Shown one piece after another: positions 5,980 to 14,964 of a stretch of DNA of 22,084 nucleotides (position 1 is its first letter; each line of letters opens with the position of its first letter). A model generated the notes under the pieces. It had not been told where the DNA came from, did not search any database, and saw only the letters and a program-made list of their open reading frames with translations. The position numbers and the translations under genes are program-made. The stretch is from IMG/VR virus record IMGVR_UViG_3300025674_000455, positions 1-22,084 of that record, one strand, 5' to 3'. This stretch comes from a virus.

Positions 5980-8900
5980 TTAGCCCGCCTTGCCATAGCC
6001 AACCACACTCCAGTTGAAGTTACGGTCGATCGCCGTATCTGACGAGTTGTAGAAGGTCACGTCAAAGCCCGTCGCAGACACGTTTTCCACCGTGAAGTAG
6101 TCGCCGCTCTGCATGTTCTGGGCTGTAATCCCAACAGCAGGCAAATTGCTGTCGCTACCAAGCAGGCTTGCCGTACCAACGAAAAACGCATTGCCGAACG
6201 TGATCGTCTTGGTGCTGGTGCCGCTTGCCACTGCAGTGCTGCTTTGTTCTTGACGACGGGCAAACTGCGCCTTGTACCCCAGCTCGTCGATCAAAATGTT
6301 TTGCGCGATGTTCTTTGATTCCAGCTCTGCCTTGAACTGGAATGCCCGCGCCTTAAACGTTCCACTCAAAAACTCCTGCCAATCGCCCCAAGTCGGAGAG
6401 GAATCAGGATCGTCGTCGGTTTTACGCAAATAGAGCTTGGCGTTGACCTGATCAATAATGTCGCCGTCGAAATTGTCCCAAGCATCCATCAGCTCAGTGC
6501 GAGCGTCCATGGTGTCGTTAGGGTAAAAACCGCGAGTAACGAACCGGCGTTCCAAGTCCAAGGAGAACACATTTTCTAGATCTAAAACGTTGGTGAACTC
6601 GTAAGTGCCGCTAGTAACAATGTTTCCCATAAAGTCAAACGACGGGAGATCATCAATATCCGCCACGTCGTCAAGCTCGTCAGCACCGTCAAGCGTCAAG
6701 GCGTCATAGCTTTCGTCGTAGAAACAATCGGTCTTGTCGCCTTGGAACGGCGGCACATCCTGATCCTCCCGGCGATCAGATAGCAGCAGCTTGCCCAGTG
6801 CATCAGGCAAGTCGATGATCACGCTGGTTTCATTGGTGCTAAGCCGCCCGCCGTCATCAGCAAACTTCACCAGCACCTCGCCTTCAATCAGCGGGATTTT
6901 TACGCTGGTCGCTGAACCAGCAACAGCTGGAACCAAATCAACCGAGTTCGACCATGCTCCACTGCCGTCAGTCAGGTTGGTGTGACGGATATAAACCTTG
7001 CCGCCGTTTTTAACGTCGATCTCAGTTGACTCGTCCCAGCTAAGGGTGCCTTCCTTGTCGCTGGTTGCCTCAAACTTCAGGTTTTGAACCTGTTGCGGTA
7101 CAGCAGTTTTGCCGACTGCGTTAAACGTCAGCGACGTGAAGTTGCTGGACTGACGCCCCAGTGCATTGATGCTGTAAATCTCGATGTCATAGGTGCCATC
7201 AGTGGTGTCCAGGATTTCAACTTCTGGCTTGATGACGGTTTGGCTATCCCAGTTGTCGTCACTCCGGCGATAACGAACCTTGTACTCAGGGATGCCCTTG
7301 ATCGCACTCCAGCTGACTTTGATCTTGACCTTTGCCTTGTCGTTGCTTGCGTAAAACAGCTCCTCCGCTTTGGCATTGCTTGGCGGATCTGGGATCGAAT
7401 TGAGGTTGCTGATGCTGCGTGTAGACAGCTTGGTGCCATCCTCCACAAAGTCATATTTGCTGCTGTTGTAAGTCAGCGCTGTGATCGCGTAAAGGTTGCC
7501 GTCTTTCTCCTGTACCGTCAGCACCCGGTATTGCTGCGTTTGGATCGAATCTGTTTGCACGATCCAGACACTGTTGGCATTTGGTGCAGATGAAAATGCC
7601 GTTGCAACTGAAATTTGATTGCCGCTGACACCAGAAATGCTCTTGGTTTCCAGCGTTCCATCCGACAGCAACACCGACAATGTGGCGTCAGTGCTGGGAA
7701 TGCCGGTGGCATCATCCACCGTGATCACCTCAGTGGTTGCACTACGGATCCGACCGCCATACCGGACACCAGCGCGAACTGGATCTTGGATGTCGATGAC
7801 TGCGCCGGGACGCACCAGTACACCTGCATCAATCGACGCGGTGAAGCTCACAACTTGAGTCTCGAACTGCTCGGCGTACAAAATCCATTTGCCGAGTCGG
7901 TACGCCTGACCGCGTGAAGTACAAGCAAACGCTTTGACCTGCGTGACGACCCAGCCATACTTTTCGATGGCGTCGCGGTCTTCAATCAGCTCGTAGTTTT
8001 GCTCCCTCGTTTCCAGGTCCAGGTAGCTGACAACGGCAACGGTGTGACGGGTTTTTAGGTCAGAGCCCGCATAGCTAAAGCCAGGCTCCAGCACATTGGA
8101 GCGGTTGAACAGGTAGGTCGAATCAGTCGGTTTGTCCTGCGTCAGCGTCAACGTGCCAGTGGACCAGTACGGCTGGGTCCGCATGACCGAGCACAGGTCG
8201 TTGACCAGCTTGTACGCCTCGTATTGGTTTTGAATTAGTGCGTTGCAACTAAACCTGGCTTCCTGTCCGCCAAAGCCGTCATCAACCAGCTGGTTTGCGT
8301 ACTGTGACGCTGAATAGAAAGCAAATCGGTCGAGTTGTGCTTCAGCAACGTGATCACCAAAGCCGTAGCGCTTGTTGGTGAGCAAGTCGTACAAAATCCA
8401 CGCCGGGCACGTTGTCCACTGAGCAGCGCCAAACGTTCCAGTCCATGTGCCGCTATAAATCAGCCTGCCGGTGTCTGAATCGACGGTGGCGTTATTTGGG
8501 ATCTTGACCTTGATGCCACGGATCCGATAGGACCTAGCAGGAATGTTGGTAAATTGCTCAGCCTGAAAACGCAAGCCAACAAGTGCGCTGTTCGGATAGC
8601 GCAGCTTTTCTTCAATGATCTCGGTATAAGTTGCCCAGAACAAAGGACGAACGTCGGTGTCGCTACTATCCGGCGAGGTGCGCTGAATCCTGATGTCAAC
8701 AGGGAAGTCGCCGTCTAACTCAACCAGATAATCGCGCTCATACTTGTCAGCTGTACGCCCCTTGATCGTCGGTGTTTTGGCGTCGGTATAGCCACCGCCG
8801 TTGTATTGAACTTGGATCTTGAACGCGACTGACGTACCAAGAACATCACCTTGGTCCGTGACCCGTTCCATCCGGGGGATGGCAATCGTTACGCGAACTG

Positions 8901-9387
8901 AATCAACGTTGGTGTCCGTAATTTGCCGAACAACAGGCGTCGCCTGCTTGACCTCAGTATTTACAGACTTGACATCTTCTGTTGCGCCAAAGCTCGCATT
9001 GTTGATATGCGTTTGCGCGTTAGTGCCATAGCGCGGCGTGACAGTAACGCCCTTAAAGTTGTAATCCGAATTGCTTAGGTCGGTGACATCCGCACCAGAG
9101 CGGAGAACTGGTGTATCAGTAAGAAAAACGTCTTTTAGTAGCGCCTTGTTGTAGTTGTCTGTTCCGCGCTCATAGTCCCTAGCAGAAGGGAAGCCTTCAA
9201 TCTCTCCTTCGCTTAGCAGATCAAGGATGTTGCCAAATGCCGCTGATGCCAAATTGTCCTTGGCGCGGGTTGGCGTATAAGTCGCTGGTCCAGCCGATTG
9301 GACTTGTACCGTTTGCTGGACAACGGTCTGACCACCACCGCCACCACCACCGGCACCAATGATCTGCTTGGGTTTCTTCTTAGCCAT
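5980..9387 (-). CDS. J: Central tail fibre / host-specificity tip protein (lambda gpJ-like)
   Basis: A 1135-aa protein, almost the length of lambda gpJ. The N-terminus has a Gly run (GAGGGGGGGQTVVQQ) and then the phrase ASAAFGNILDLLSEGEIEGF, diagnostic of the J family. A phage-tail hub domain with QVQYNGGGYTDAKTPTIKGR and WTTCPAWILYDLLTNKRYGF fills roughly residues 60-550. Two fibronectin-III-like domains follow at about 665-860 (PDPPSNAKAEELFYAS onward), then a C-terminal region with CFYDESYDALTLDGADELDD and ending in a beta tip. It forms the tail tip and central fibre and triggers host contact. It lies after gpI with the TGATCATG junction, completing the M-L-K-I-J order. Confidence 0.95.
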   Translation of the reverse strand: MAKKKPKQIIGAGGGGGGGQTVVQQTVQVQSAGPATYTPTRAKDNLASAAFGNILDLLSEGEIEGFPSARDYERGTDNYNKALLKDVFLTDTPVLRSGADVTDLSNSDYNFKGVTVTPRYGTNAQTHINNASFGATEDVKSVNTEVKQATPVVRQITDTNVDSVRVTIAIPRMERVTDQGDVLGTSVAFKIQVQYNGGGYTDAKTPTIKGRTADKYERDYLVELDGDFPVDIRIQRTSPDSSDTDVRPLFWATYTEIIEEKLRYPNSALVGLRFQAEQFTNIPARSYRIRGIKVKIPNNATVDSDTGRLIYSGTWTGTFGAAQWTTCPAWILYDLLTNKRYGFGDHVAEAQLDRFAFYSASQYANQLVDDGFGGQEARFSCNALIQNQYEAYKLVNDLCSVMRTQPYWSTGTLTLTQDKPTDSTYLFNRSNVLEPGFSYAGSDLKTRHTVAVVSYLDLETREQNYELIEDRDAIEKYGWVVTQVKAFACTSRGQAYRLGKWILYAEQFETQVVSFTASIDAGVLVRPGAVIDIQDPVRAGVRYGGRIRSATTEVITVDDATGIPSTDATLSVLLSDGTLETKSISGVSGNQISVATAFSSAPNANSVWIVQTDSIQTQQYRVLTVQEKDGNLYAITALTYNSSKYDFVEDGTKLSTRSISNLNSIPDPPSNAKAEELFYASNDKAKVKIKVSWSAIKGIPEYKVRYRRSDDNWDSQTVIKPEVEILDTTDGTYDIEIYSINALGRQSSNFTSLTFNAVGKTAVPQQVQNLKFEATSDKEGTLSWDESTEIDVKNGGKVYIRHTNLTDGSGAWSNSVDLVPAVAGSATSVKIPLIEGEVLVKFADDGGRLSTNETSVIIDLPDALGKLLLSDRREDQDVPPFQGDKTDCFYDESYDALTLDGADELDDVADIDDLPSFDFMGNIVTSGTYEFTNVLDLENVFSLDLERRFVTRGFYPNDTMDARTELMDAWDNFDGDIIDQVNAKLYLRKTDDDPDSSPTWGDWQEFLSGTFKARAFQFKAELESKNIAQNILIDELGYKAQFARRQEQSSTAVASGTSTKTITFGNAFFVGTASLLGSDSNLPAVGITAQNMQSGDYFTVENVSATGFDVTFYNSSDTAIDRNFNWSVVGYGKAG

Positions 9388-9389
9388 GA

Positions 9390-10046
9390 TCAGATGTCGT
9401 CAGTGTCGATACCAGCTGAAATCACCACCGATCCAACAATCGTTTCCCCGTAGACCACTGGCACGGGAATACCTTGGCGGCTGGTGTTTTGAATCCCACT
9501 AAAGCTATAGGACTCTTGTGGGTCCAGCTCTGTTGCTTGGGTTGAAGTATTGCGACTGCCGCCGAGTGACGCGGGACCAAAATCACCGATTTGCGGTGTT
9601 GGCGAAAGCAGTTGCGAAACACCGCCAGCAATCAGCGCCAAACCGATTGTGCCGCCAACAGCCGCGGCTGCCGCGGCAAAGCCACTAGCGCCAGCTACAA
9701 CACCAAATCCAAGCGATCCACCAGCAAAAAGGCCAACGCCAGGGGCCGCGATTGCAATCGCTACCAAAGCGATCCCAGTAATGATTTTCCCAACGCCACC
9801 GCCAGCGCCCCCAATTACAGGGACGATCTTGATCGATTGGCTAGCCGGGTAGTGAATCTCTTCTAGTGCGGTGTCGTAACCATCAACAACGACGCTGTAT
9901 TGATGGTCCGCCATGTGGCGCTCTAGGCCAGGGAAATTGGCCAGCAGCATTCTGATGGCTTCGCCTGCGCTATTGACCTCGGCCAAGAATCGACGCTGGC
10001 CAACGAACTTGGCGAGAGGACCGTAGACCTTAACCTCTCTCTCCAT
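9390..10046 (-). CDS. I: Tail assembly protein I (lambda gpI-like)
   Basis: A 218-aa protein starting [21 protein letters not shown] ubiquitin-like fold fills the first ~85 residues (ending [14 protein letters not shown]). A strongly hydrophobic Ala/Gly-rich segment follows ([20 protein letters not shown] to [17 protein letters not shown]), then a C-terminal part with [20 protein letters not shown]. This is the gpI layout, and the protein works with gpK at the tail tip. I chose the ATG at 10046 because GGAAGG lies about ten bases before it and the family starts at this point. An ATG at 10067 would add MSEGCCA. The hydrophobic segment may help the tip enter the membrane, which is inference. 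Confidence 0.9.
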   Translation of the reverse strand: MEREVKVYGPLAKFVGQRRFLAEVNSAGEAIRMLLANFPGLERHMADHQYSVVVDGYDTALEEIHYPASQSIKIVPVIGGAGGGVGKIITGIALVAIAIAAPGVGLFAGGSLGFGVVAGASGFAAAAAAVGGTIGLALIAGGVSQLLSPTPQIGDFGPASLGGSRNTSTQATELDPQESYSFSGIQNTSRQGIPVPVVYGETIVGSVVISAGIDTDDI

Positions 10047-10737
10047 AGCGCAGCACCCTTCCGACACATTTTAGTTCCCATTCTCCAATCATTTGACGCG
10101 ATGACAATCGACCCCGCAAGTGATGCAGCAGCATTTGGTCATCGACACAGACCGCGACGTGGTTGAGCTTGTTTGACTCAACTGCCATCAATAATGCATC
10201 GCCGCGTTGCATTTCCGAGATATCGATCTCGTAAAACCCAGCCTGCTCCCAACAATCGTCAAACATTGGGTTTTCATTAAACTCATCTGGGGTTGTTGGC
10301 CGTTCCCAATCCGGGAGCTTGATGCCTTGCTCGGCGTACCAATCACGGACCAAAGTCCAGCAATCAGACACGCCCCAAACCCATTGACGGCCTACCAGTG
10401 GAGCTTTGTAGCCCTCGGGGATGCATTCACCCCAGCGCTCAGTTTTGGGATTGACAATGTACCAAGGGAGCCCAGATTTTTCACATGCCACGCGATCAGC
10501 TTCGCTAGGCACAGGAGGCGTTACTGGATGACTATGCACGACTGCGACAACCTCACCTTTGTCTTCGGCGGCTGCGTAGTCAACTGGATCAAGAATGAAA
10601 AACTCCGTTCCTTCTGCCAAGTTTTTGCACGGGACGTAATGCTCTCGCCCTTTGACCACCACCAGCAGTCCGCAAGCCTCACGCGGGTCTTCCGCTTTCG
10701 CGTGCTCCAGTGCTCTTGCTTTAGCGGTCGCCTTCAT
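10030..10737 (-). CDS. K: Tail tip peptidase K (JAMM + NlpC/P60; lambda gpK-like)
   Basis: A 235-aa protein with two enzymatic domains. Residues 1-100 are a Mov34/JAMM fold: Glu20 in DPREACG, then H68-S-H70 and D81 in [14 protein letters not shown], the expected zinc ligands. Residues 115-230 are an NlpC/P60 cysteine peptidase. Its probable nucleophile is Cys126 in [14 protein letters not shown], with His193 in [10 protein letters not shown] as partner and [11 protein letters not shown] near the end. In lambda-type tails gpK sits at the tip and probably acts on peptidoglycan during entry. All key residues of both domains are present, so both may be active. The start overlaps the gpL stop by four bases (ATGA). 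Confidence 0.93.
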   Translation of the reverse strand: MKATAKARALEHAKAEDPREACGLLVVVKGREHYVPCKNLAEGTEFFILDPVDYAAAEDKGEVVAVVHSHPVTPPVPSEADRVACEKSGLPWYIVNPKTERWGECIPEGYKAPLVGRQWVWGVSDCWTLVRDWYAEQGIKLPDWERPTTPDEFNENPMFDDCWEQAGFYEIDISEMQRGDALLMAVESNKLNHVAVCVDDQMLLHHLRGRLSSRQMIGEWELKCVGRVLRYGERG

Positions 10738-11477
10738 CCGTTAAAAGCACCAATTCCAGGGAACCCACCAAAGGGTAGTTCCGCTGTCTCCCCAAATCGT
10801 GCAGTACAACTGCTCAACCGCTTGCCACAGACATCAGCGGCTGACGTGTTCACCTTGTTGTCGTTGACATCAAAATAGTTGGTGCCGCTATACCCACACT
10901 CGGAACCCCTATAAATCCAGGGGCAGAGATTGCCACTGCACTGACGCTTTGGTGCTCGAACACCAGCCAAGTCAAATGCCGCTGCCAGCTCGAACTCCAC
11001 CATGTCCCGATTTTCCGAGACCTTACGGGCTACATAAAAAATTTCGTCAGGCAGCTTGGCAGTTGTATCCGGCGTCCCAAATGGGTTGTCGCCATCAAAG
11101 TTGGCGTTGTCGATGTAACGCACCAAGGTGCGAATCCGCGTCAGTTTGGCTCCGGTGAGATCGTTGCCTGCTGTGGTCGTATTAACGTCTAGCAGAATAG
11201 CTGTTATGCTGCCAAGCAGGTTTGCTACACGGATTGTGGGACGTGGAAGGCTTCCGCTTTCAGCGTTGTACTCAAATCCCTCAGCCTCAATCGGAAACTT
11301 GCTGTAAGTGTTTCCGTCCCAAATCAGATTTTGGATGCCGGTGCCGGTGTCGTTAATCCCAGCGTGAAAGCGGTATGTGAAGTCGCTGCCGTGAACAGCT
11401 TCAGTTAGCTCCAACTCAAACAGCTCAATAATGCTGCTTGGGTTGATCTTTTGAAGCTCGGAAACTGGGATGGCCAT
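10734..11477 (-). CDS. L: Minor tail protein L (lambda gpL-like, Cys cluster)
   Basis: A 247-aa protein starting [20 protein letters not shown]. The first ~175 residues are the beta-rich hub domain of the gpL family ([40 protein letters not shown]). The C-terminal part carries five Cys at 180, 185, 194, 217 and 224 ([30 protein letters not shown]). In lambda, gpL binds an iron-sulphur cluster through conserved C-terminal Cys, and this spacing suits that. The protein forms the hub between the tail tube and gpJ. Its start overlaps the gpM stop (TGATG). Confidence 0.93.
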   Translation of the reverse strand: MAIPVSELQKINPSSIIELFELELTEAVHGSDFTYRFHAGINDTGTGIQNLIWDGNTYSKFPIEAEGFEYNAESGSLPRPTIRVANLLGSITAILLDVNTTTAGNDLTGAKLTRIRTLVRYIDNANFDGDNPFGTPDTTAKLPDEIFYVARKVSENRDMVEFELAAAFDLAGVRAPKRQCSGNLCPWIYRGSECGYSGTNYFDVNDNKVNTSAADVCGKRLSSCTARFGETAELPFGGFPGIGAFNG

Positions 11478-11824
11478 CAGGGCTCAAATACCTGAATAAA
11501 CGTAGCGTTAATTGTTGCCCTGCCTGTATAAGGGATCGACTTGCTCCACTCCGGGCAAATCCACTTGTATGACGTGGTTTCGTCCAAAGGCGTCCAGTCA
11601 AAACTGGCAGAATCCTCGGCGCGGGCATCCAAAAATGTCTCGATCGTGTCGGCGTCAGTCTCGGACACGTTCCAGGTCAGGTTCCATTCTTTCGGGTTCA
11701 TGTGCGAAGGGATCCCGTACAGCAAGCGCTGCTGATACCCATCACCGAATTGAACTATTCGAGTGCGTGGCCTGCTTGTTTTCTGTGCGCCGTAGGTTGG
11801 CGTGATCGAGGGAAAGGTAGCCAT
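11477..11824 (-). CDS. M: Minor tail protein M (lambda gpM-like, distal tail)
   Basis: A 115-aa protein starting MATFPSITPTYGAQKTSRPR. It includes the family signature V.FGDGYQQR (TRIVQFGDGYQQRLLYGIPS), then LTWNVSETDADTIETFLDAR and FDWTPLDETTSYKWICPEWS. This is the small minor-tail protein family of lambda gpM, which forms the distal-tail ring below the tube. The length is normal. Its start overlaps the tape-measure stop (TAATG), and it precedes gpL as in lambda. Confidence 0.93.
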   Translation of the reverse strand: MATFPSITPTYGAQKTSRPRTRIVQFGDGYQQRLLYGIPSHMNPKEWNLTWNVSETDADTIETFLDARAEDSASFDWTPLDETTSYKWICPEWSKSIPYTGRATINATFIQVFEP

Positions 11825-14373
11825 TAGGCGAGCAAGCCTCCAGGTCGTTTCTGCTTGATTAGCTCTTGGCGAATCGCGATGCCAATGGCCTCGCCGAGTC
11901 GCTTCTGCTCTGTACTGTCTCCTTGAACGTTAGAACCGGTTGCATCCACGTTCACAGTGATGTTCCCAATGCCGCCCATTGCATTGTTGGGGACAATGGC
12001 ACCGCTCCGGCTGGGGGTAAAGAGTTCAGGGCCGCGCTCGCCCACGAGGTAAGAACTGCCAGCGGAGACGGGGCCACCAGCTGCACGCTTGCCGCCGAAA
12101 TTGAACAGGCCACCTAGCAAGCCCCCACCGCTGCCAGTACCAGAGCTGACGCCGAACAGGGCCAAATTAACGGCCACGTCCAAGAGCTTGTTGGCGATGT
12201 TGTTCAGCAGGTTGACAGCAACCTCACGGAGGCTCTTGGTGCCATCAATCGCGCCCTTGATTGCGCTGACCACACCGTCTTTGATCGTCATGCCGATGTC
12301 TTCATAGAGAGCCTTCATCCTTTCGGCAGCCTTCTCCTGCTGATCTTTAAGTTTTTTGGATTCTTTGACTTGATCTTTGAGAGACTGAAGATTCAGGTTG
12401 TTTTGGTAGAGGACCTGACCGTTCTCTTCGCCGTACTCATTGATAAGGTTTTTCAACAAGTAGGCATTGGCGACCTCCTTCTCGCTGCCGTCAAGGATGG
12501 CCTGTTGCATGGCCTGCTGTTCGTGCAGCTTGTTGACTTGATTTTCAAAGGCAAGCTGCTTGCGCTCTTGCGCTTTGACTGCAGCCTCTTCAAGCTCCAA
12601 GGCCTCCTTACGCCGGCGCTCTTCTTCCTTCTGCGCGTCAGTTAGTTTCCCGTTCCCTAGGACTCCGCCAGTCGGCGAAATGCTATTGGCCGCGGCCTGC
12701 TGTTGCGCGCTGGTGCGCCTGCTCTGCTCTTCTGCCTTGAAACCTCGGCCCGCTGCAATAGTTTCTGAAACCTGCTGTTGAACTTGGCCCATCACCCCGG
12801 AAATCATGTTTCCGGCGATGTTGGCCGCCTTGGCTGCACCTTGGATCAGGAACTTGGCCCACCCAGGCAGACCGTTGTAGAAATTCTGCATCGCGGTCTT
12901 GATGCCATTGAACGCATCCACAAAACCGCCGACCAAGTTTTGCTTGACAAAAGTTTTGACCTGATTCGTGCCGGTAATAATTTCGCCAAAGAATTTGCCG
13001 AACCTCACGCCAAGGCCGACGATGAAATCGCTGACCTGCGTAAAAACACCCAAGACGCCCTTGTAGGCCTCTTGCATCTCGAAGGCGACGTTCACACCCT
13101 CAATGCCTAAGGCTTGGCCAATGGCCTTGCCAATCTCGCTAACGGCTGCGCCAACAGCTCTAAACGGGGCAAGCAGGTTGTTGATGGTGACCCCGAGCAC
13201 CTCAACAGTGACGGCCGCGCCTTTGAAAATCAGCTTGAGCAGATCGCCCAGCTCTCCGCCATCTGCGAACAGGTTTTCAAATGCAACGCGCAGCCTGTTT
13301 AGCGATCCGTTGATCGTGTCACTGGCTTCGAATGCAGCCTTGGCCGCAGCCCCTTGAGCCTTCTTCTGATTCTCTAGAAGCCTGTTGTATTTGTCGGTAT
13401 TTTCCAGCAGGGCCAAGACCGCAGGGCCGGCCTCGGTGCCAAACGCCTTGATCACAGTGCCAGCGTCTGCACCTGTTTTTTTGATCTTCTCCAAAGTGCC
13501 GGCCAGGCCGTCGCTCTTGATCGTCGCCGCATTGATCTCGACGCCGTATTTTTTGAACTCTTTCCCGACGTTGCCAGAAGCAATCTGAGCAAATGCCGTC
13601 TTCAGACCTGTGAAGGTCATCTCGGCGTTGGTGCCACCTGCGGTGATCTGAGCGACAGCCGCGTTCACCTCAGCCAGCTCAATACCCAAAGCGGCCGCGA
13701 CTGGCGACACCTTCGCGATGTTGGCCGCGTACTGGCCAATGATAATCTTGCCGTCGTTCTGGGTCTGAATAAAGCCATCGACAATGGCGCCGACTTCGTC
13801 CGCCGTTTTGCCGTAGGCGTTCAGAACAGAGGTGGCCGCATCGGCCACGGTGTTGATGTCAGAGAAGCCACCGGTAGCGCCTTGGCTGGCCGCCTTCAAA
13901 ATCTTGGCGTTATCGGCTGCATTAGCAAAACCAGCCGAAGCCACGTCATAGGCCGCGGCAGTCAGCTCGACAACGCTGGCCTGACCGTTTAGCTCGCGGC
14001 TGACACCCTTGAGCCGCTTGGTCAGTTCTTCGCTGTTGACCCCAAGAGTGCGAACCTTTGCCTCTGCAAAATCCTGTTTTGCTAGAACGCCAAAGGCCTG
14101 GGTCATTGCACCCGCAGCCGACAGCAGCAGGCCAACAGGGCCTAACGCTGCCTTGACTGCAGCACCAAGCGCACGAACACCAGGGGCCGCCAGCTTGGCC
14201 GAGGCCCCAAACTTCGTTGTCCCAGCAGCCGCTGCACCCGCGGCCCGGCCCTGCTTTTCAAGAGCTGACTGGCTACCGCGTACAGCCTCCTGAAGCCTCT
14301 TTGTATCGTTACTTAGATCCTTTGTCGCACGCTTAGCTTGCGACGTGTCGTATCTAATCTCGACTACCGCCAC
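11824..14373 (-). CDS. H: Tail tape measure protein
   Basis: An 849-aa protein beginning at a GTG (MAVVEIRYDTSQAKRATKDL). An N-terminal coiled-coil region fills about residues 10-50. A hydrophobic Ala/Gly/Leu segment follows at 65-105 (ALGAAVKAALGPVGLLLSAA). The TP901-type tape-measure core lies at about 110-350 (NGQASVVELTAAAYDVASAG; GFSDINTVADAATSVLNAYG). Long helices and a Gln/Lys/Glu-rich coiled coil fill about 570-710. The C-terminus has the familiar AAGGPVSAGSSYLVGERGPE motif. The protein sets tail length and is ejected with DNA. At about 0.15 nm per residue the tail would be near 125 nm, which is inference. Confidence 0.95.
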   Translation of the reverse strand: MAVVEIRYDTSQAKRATKDLSNDTKRLQEAVRGSQSALEKQGRAAGAAAAGTTKFGASAKLAAPGVRALGAAVKAALGPVGLLLSAAGAMTQAFGVLAKQDFAEAKVRTLGVNSEELTKRLKGVSRELNGQASVVELTAAAYDVASAGFANAADNAKILKAASQGATGGFSDINTVADAATSVLNAYGKTADEVGAIVDGFIQTQNDGKIIIGQYAANIAKVSPVAAALGIELAEVNAAVAQITAGGTNAEMTFTGLKTAFAQIASGNVGKEFKKYGVEINAATIKSDGLAGTLEKIKKTGADAGTVIKAFGTEAGPAVLALLENTDKYNRLLENQKKAQGAAAKAAFEASDTINGSLNRLRVAFENLFADGGELGDLLKLIFKGAAVTVEVLGVTINNLLAPFRAVGAAVSEIGKAIGQALGIEGVNVAFEMQEAYKGVLGVFTQVSDFIVGLGVRFGKFFGEIITGTNQVKTFVKQNLVGGFVDAFNGIKTAMQNFYNGLPGWAKFLIQGAAKAANIAGNMISGVMGQVQQQVSETIAAGRGFKAEEQSRRTSAQQQAAANSISPTGGVLGNGKLTDAQKEEERRRKEALELEEAAVKAQERKQLAFENQVNKLHEQQAMQQAILDGSEKEVANAYLLKNLINEYGEENGQVLYQNNLNLQSLKDQVKESKKLKDQQEKAAERMKALYEDIGMTIKDGVVSAIKGAIDGTKSLREVAVNLLNNIANKLLDVAVNLALFGVSSGTGSGGGLLGGLFNFGGKRAAGGPVSAGSSYLVGERGPELFTPSRSGAIVPNNAMGGIGNITVNVDATGSNVQGDSTEQKRLGEAIGIAIRQELIKQKRPGGLLA

Positions 14374-14383
14374 AGCCCAACCA

Positions 14384-14399
14384 AGACTGATTGCAGTCT
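14384..14399 (-). promoter_or_regulatory. Small hairpin between gpGT stop and tape-measure start
   Basis: On the coding strand AGACTG, loop CAAT, CAGTCT form a perfect six-base-pair stem. It overlaps the TAG stop of the frameshift product and ends ten bases before the tape-measure GTG. There is no T-run after it, so it is not a factor-independent terminator. It could tune the GTG start of the tape measure or protect an RNA end. The stem is short and chance is a real alternative. Confidence 0.25.
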
Positions 14400-14927
14400 A
14401 TCGGCGGCGCTTAGCCCTATTCATCGCCTGTTCTTCCCGCTCGCCTTTCAGTTCATAGTACGCCGCAAAATGAACGAACTCCGCGTCGGTTAATTCCGTG
14501 CGGAGTTTGCTCACTGTCATGCCTAACTCGCAGGCCAAAAAGAACTCAAAATTGAGCCAGTTGTCCTGCTTCAGTCGTTTTTTGCTTCTTCCATGCTGGT
14601 GTCTTCGCCAAGACCGAAGAGGAACAGTTCCAGTTCGTTGAGCACAGACTCAGGCAGTTGACGCTGGAGCTTCGGTGCATCAGCAGCGGCAAAGGCTTTG
14701 GTGCCATCCTCAAGCTCTGCCATCTGGCACAGCATTTGGGTGCTGATCTCTAGCGCTTCTTCACTGCCAGCAAGGGCCTGGGCCTTCTTGCGATCAGCGC
14801 GGGTGATCGGCTTGAAATACAGGTCAACGACGGGCTTGCCGTCTGCATTCTTAAGAACAAATTTGCGACGCTGGCTGAGGTCAAATGCCTCAACCAGCAG
14901 ATCGACAGTTCGCTTTTGGGCTGCCAT
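14398..14927 (-). CDS. GT: Tail assembly chaperone gpGT, programmed -1 frameshift product
   Basis: A 176-aa fusion made by slipping one base back at A AAA AAC (14583-14577), six bases before the gpG stop. The first 117 residues equal gpG. The next 59 are read in the -1 frame: RLKQDNWLNFEFFLACELGM, then TVSKLRTELTDAEFVHFAAY, ending KRRR at TAG 14400-14398. The extension has the 'FEFFLACELG.TV..L...LT..EF..FAAYYELK.ER' content expected of the T part in siphophages. In lambda, gpG and gpGT load the tape measure and recruit tube subunits. Gene position between tube and tape measure is exact. The T part has no good separate start, which supports frameshifting. Confidence 0.88.
14571..14927 (-). 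CDS. G: Tail assembly chaperone gpG (unshifted product)
   Basis: A 118-aa protein starting MAAQKRTVDLLVEAFDLSQR, with KFVLKNADGKPVVDLYFKPI, a helical middle (ADRKKAQALAGSEEALEIST) and an acidic end FLFGLGEDTSMEEAKND. It sits immediately before the tape measure and after the tail tube. Its last codons contain the slippery heptamer that gives gpGT. It binds the tape measure during tail assembly and is absent from the mature virion in known relatives. The pairing with the -1 extension makes this assignment firm even though gpG sequences diverge strongly. Confidence 0.9.
   Translation of the reverse strand: MAAQKRTVDLLVEAFDLSQRRKFVLKNADGKPVVDLYFKPITRADRKKAQALAGSEEALEISTQMLCQMAELEDGTKAFAAADAPKLQRQLPESVLNELELFLFGLGEDTSMEEAKND
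14577..14583 (-). other. Programmed -1 ribosomal frameshift site (A AAA AAC)
   Basis: The canonical X XXY YYZ slippery heptamer AAAAAAC lies in the right phase: 0-frame codons GCA AAA AAC GAC TGA. Shifting back by one base continues as CGA CTG AAG CAG, an open frame of 59 codons with tail-chaperone T content. The gpG stop follows only three bases after the heptamer. I did not fold the downstream RNA, so any stimulatory stem or pseudoknot is unproven. Confidence 0.88.
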
Positions 14928-14964
14928 CTAGGGGGCGAATAAATCGCCCCGACTATACACCTGT

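Noticed and set aside
9300-9360. CCACCGCCACCACC run as a repeat or CRISPR-like element
   Set aside because: It simply encodes the poly-Gly stretch near the gpJ N-terminus and has no spaced repeat structure.
9390-10067. Upstream ATG at 10067 as the gpI start
   Set aside because: The extra residues MSEGCCA are not part of the family's usual start, the overlap with gpK would be longer, and a GGAAGG ribosome-binding site is better placed for the ATG at 10046.
10207-10878. A 223-codon open frame on the plus strand
   Set aside because: It is antisense to gpK and gpL, both of which carry full catalytic or Cys motifs on the minus strand.
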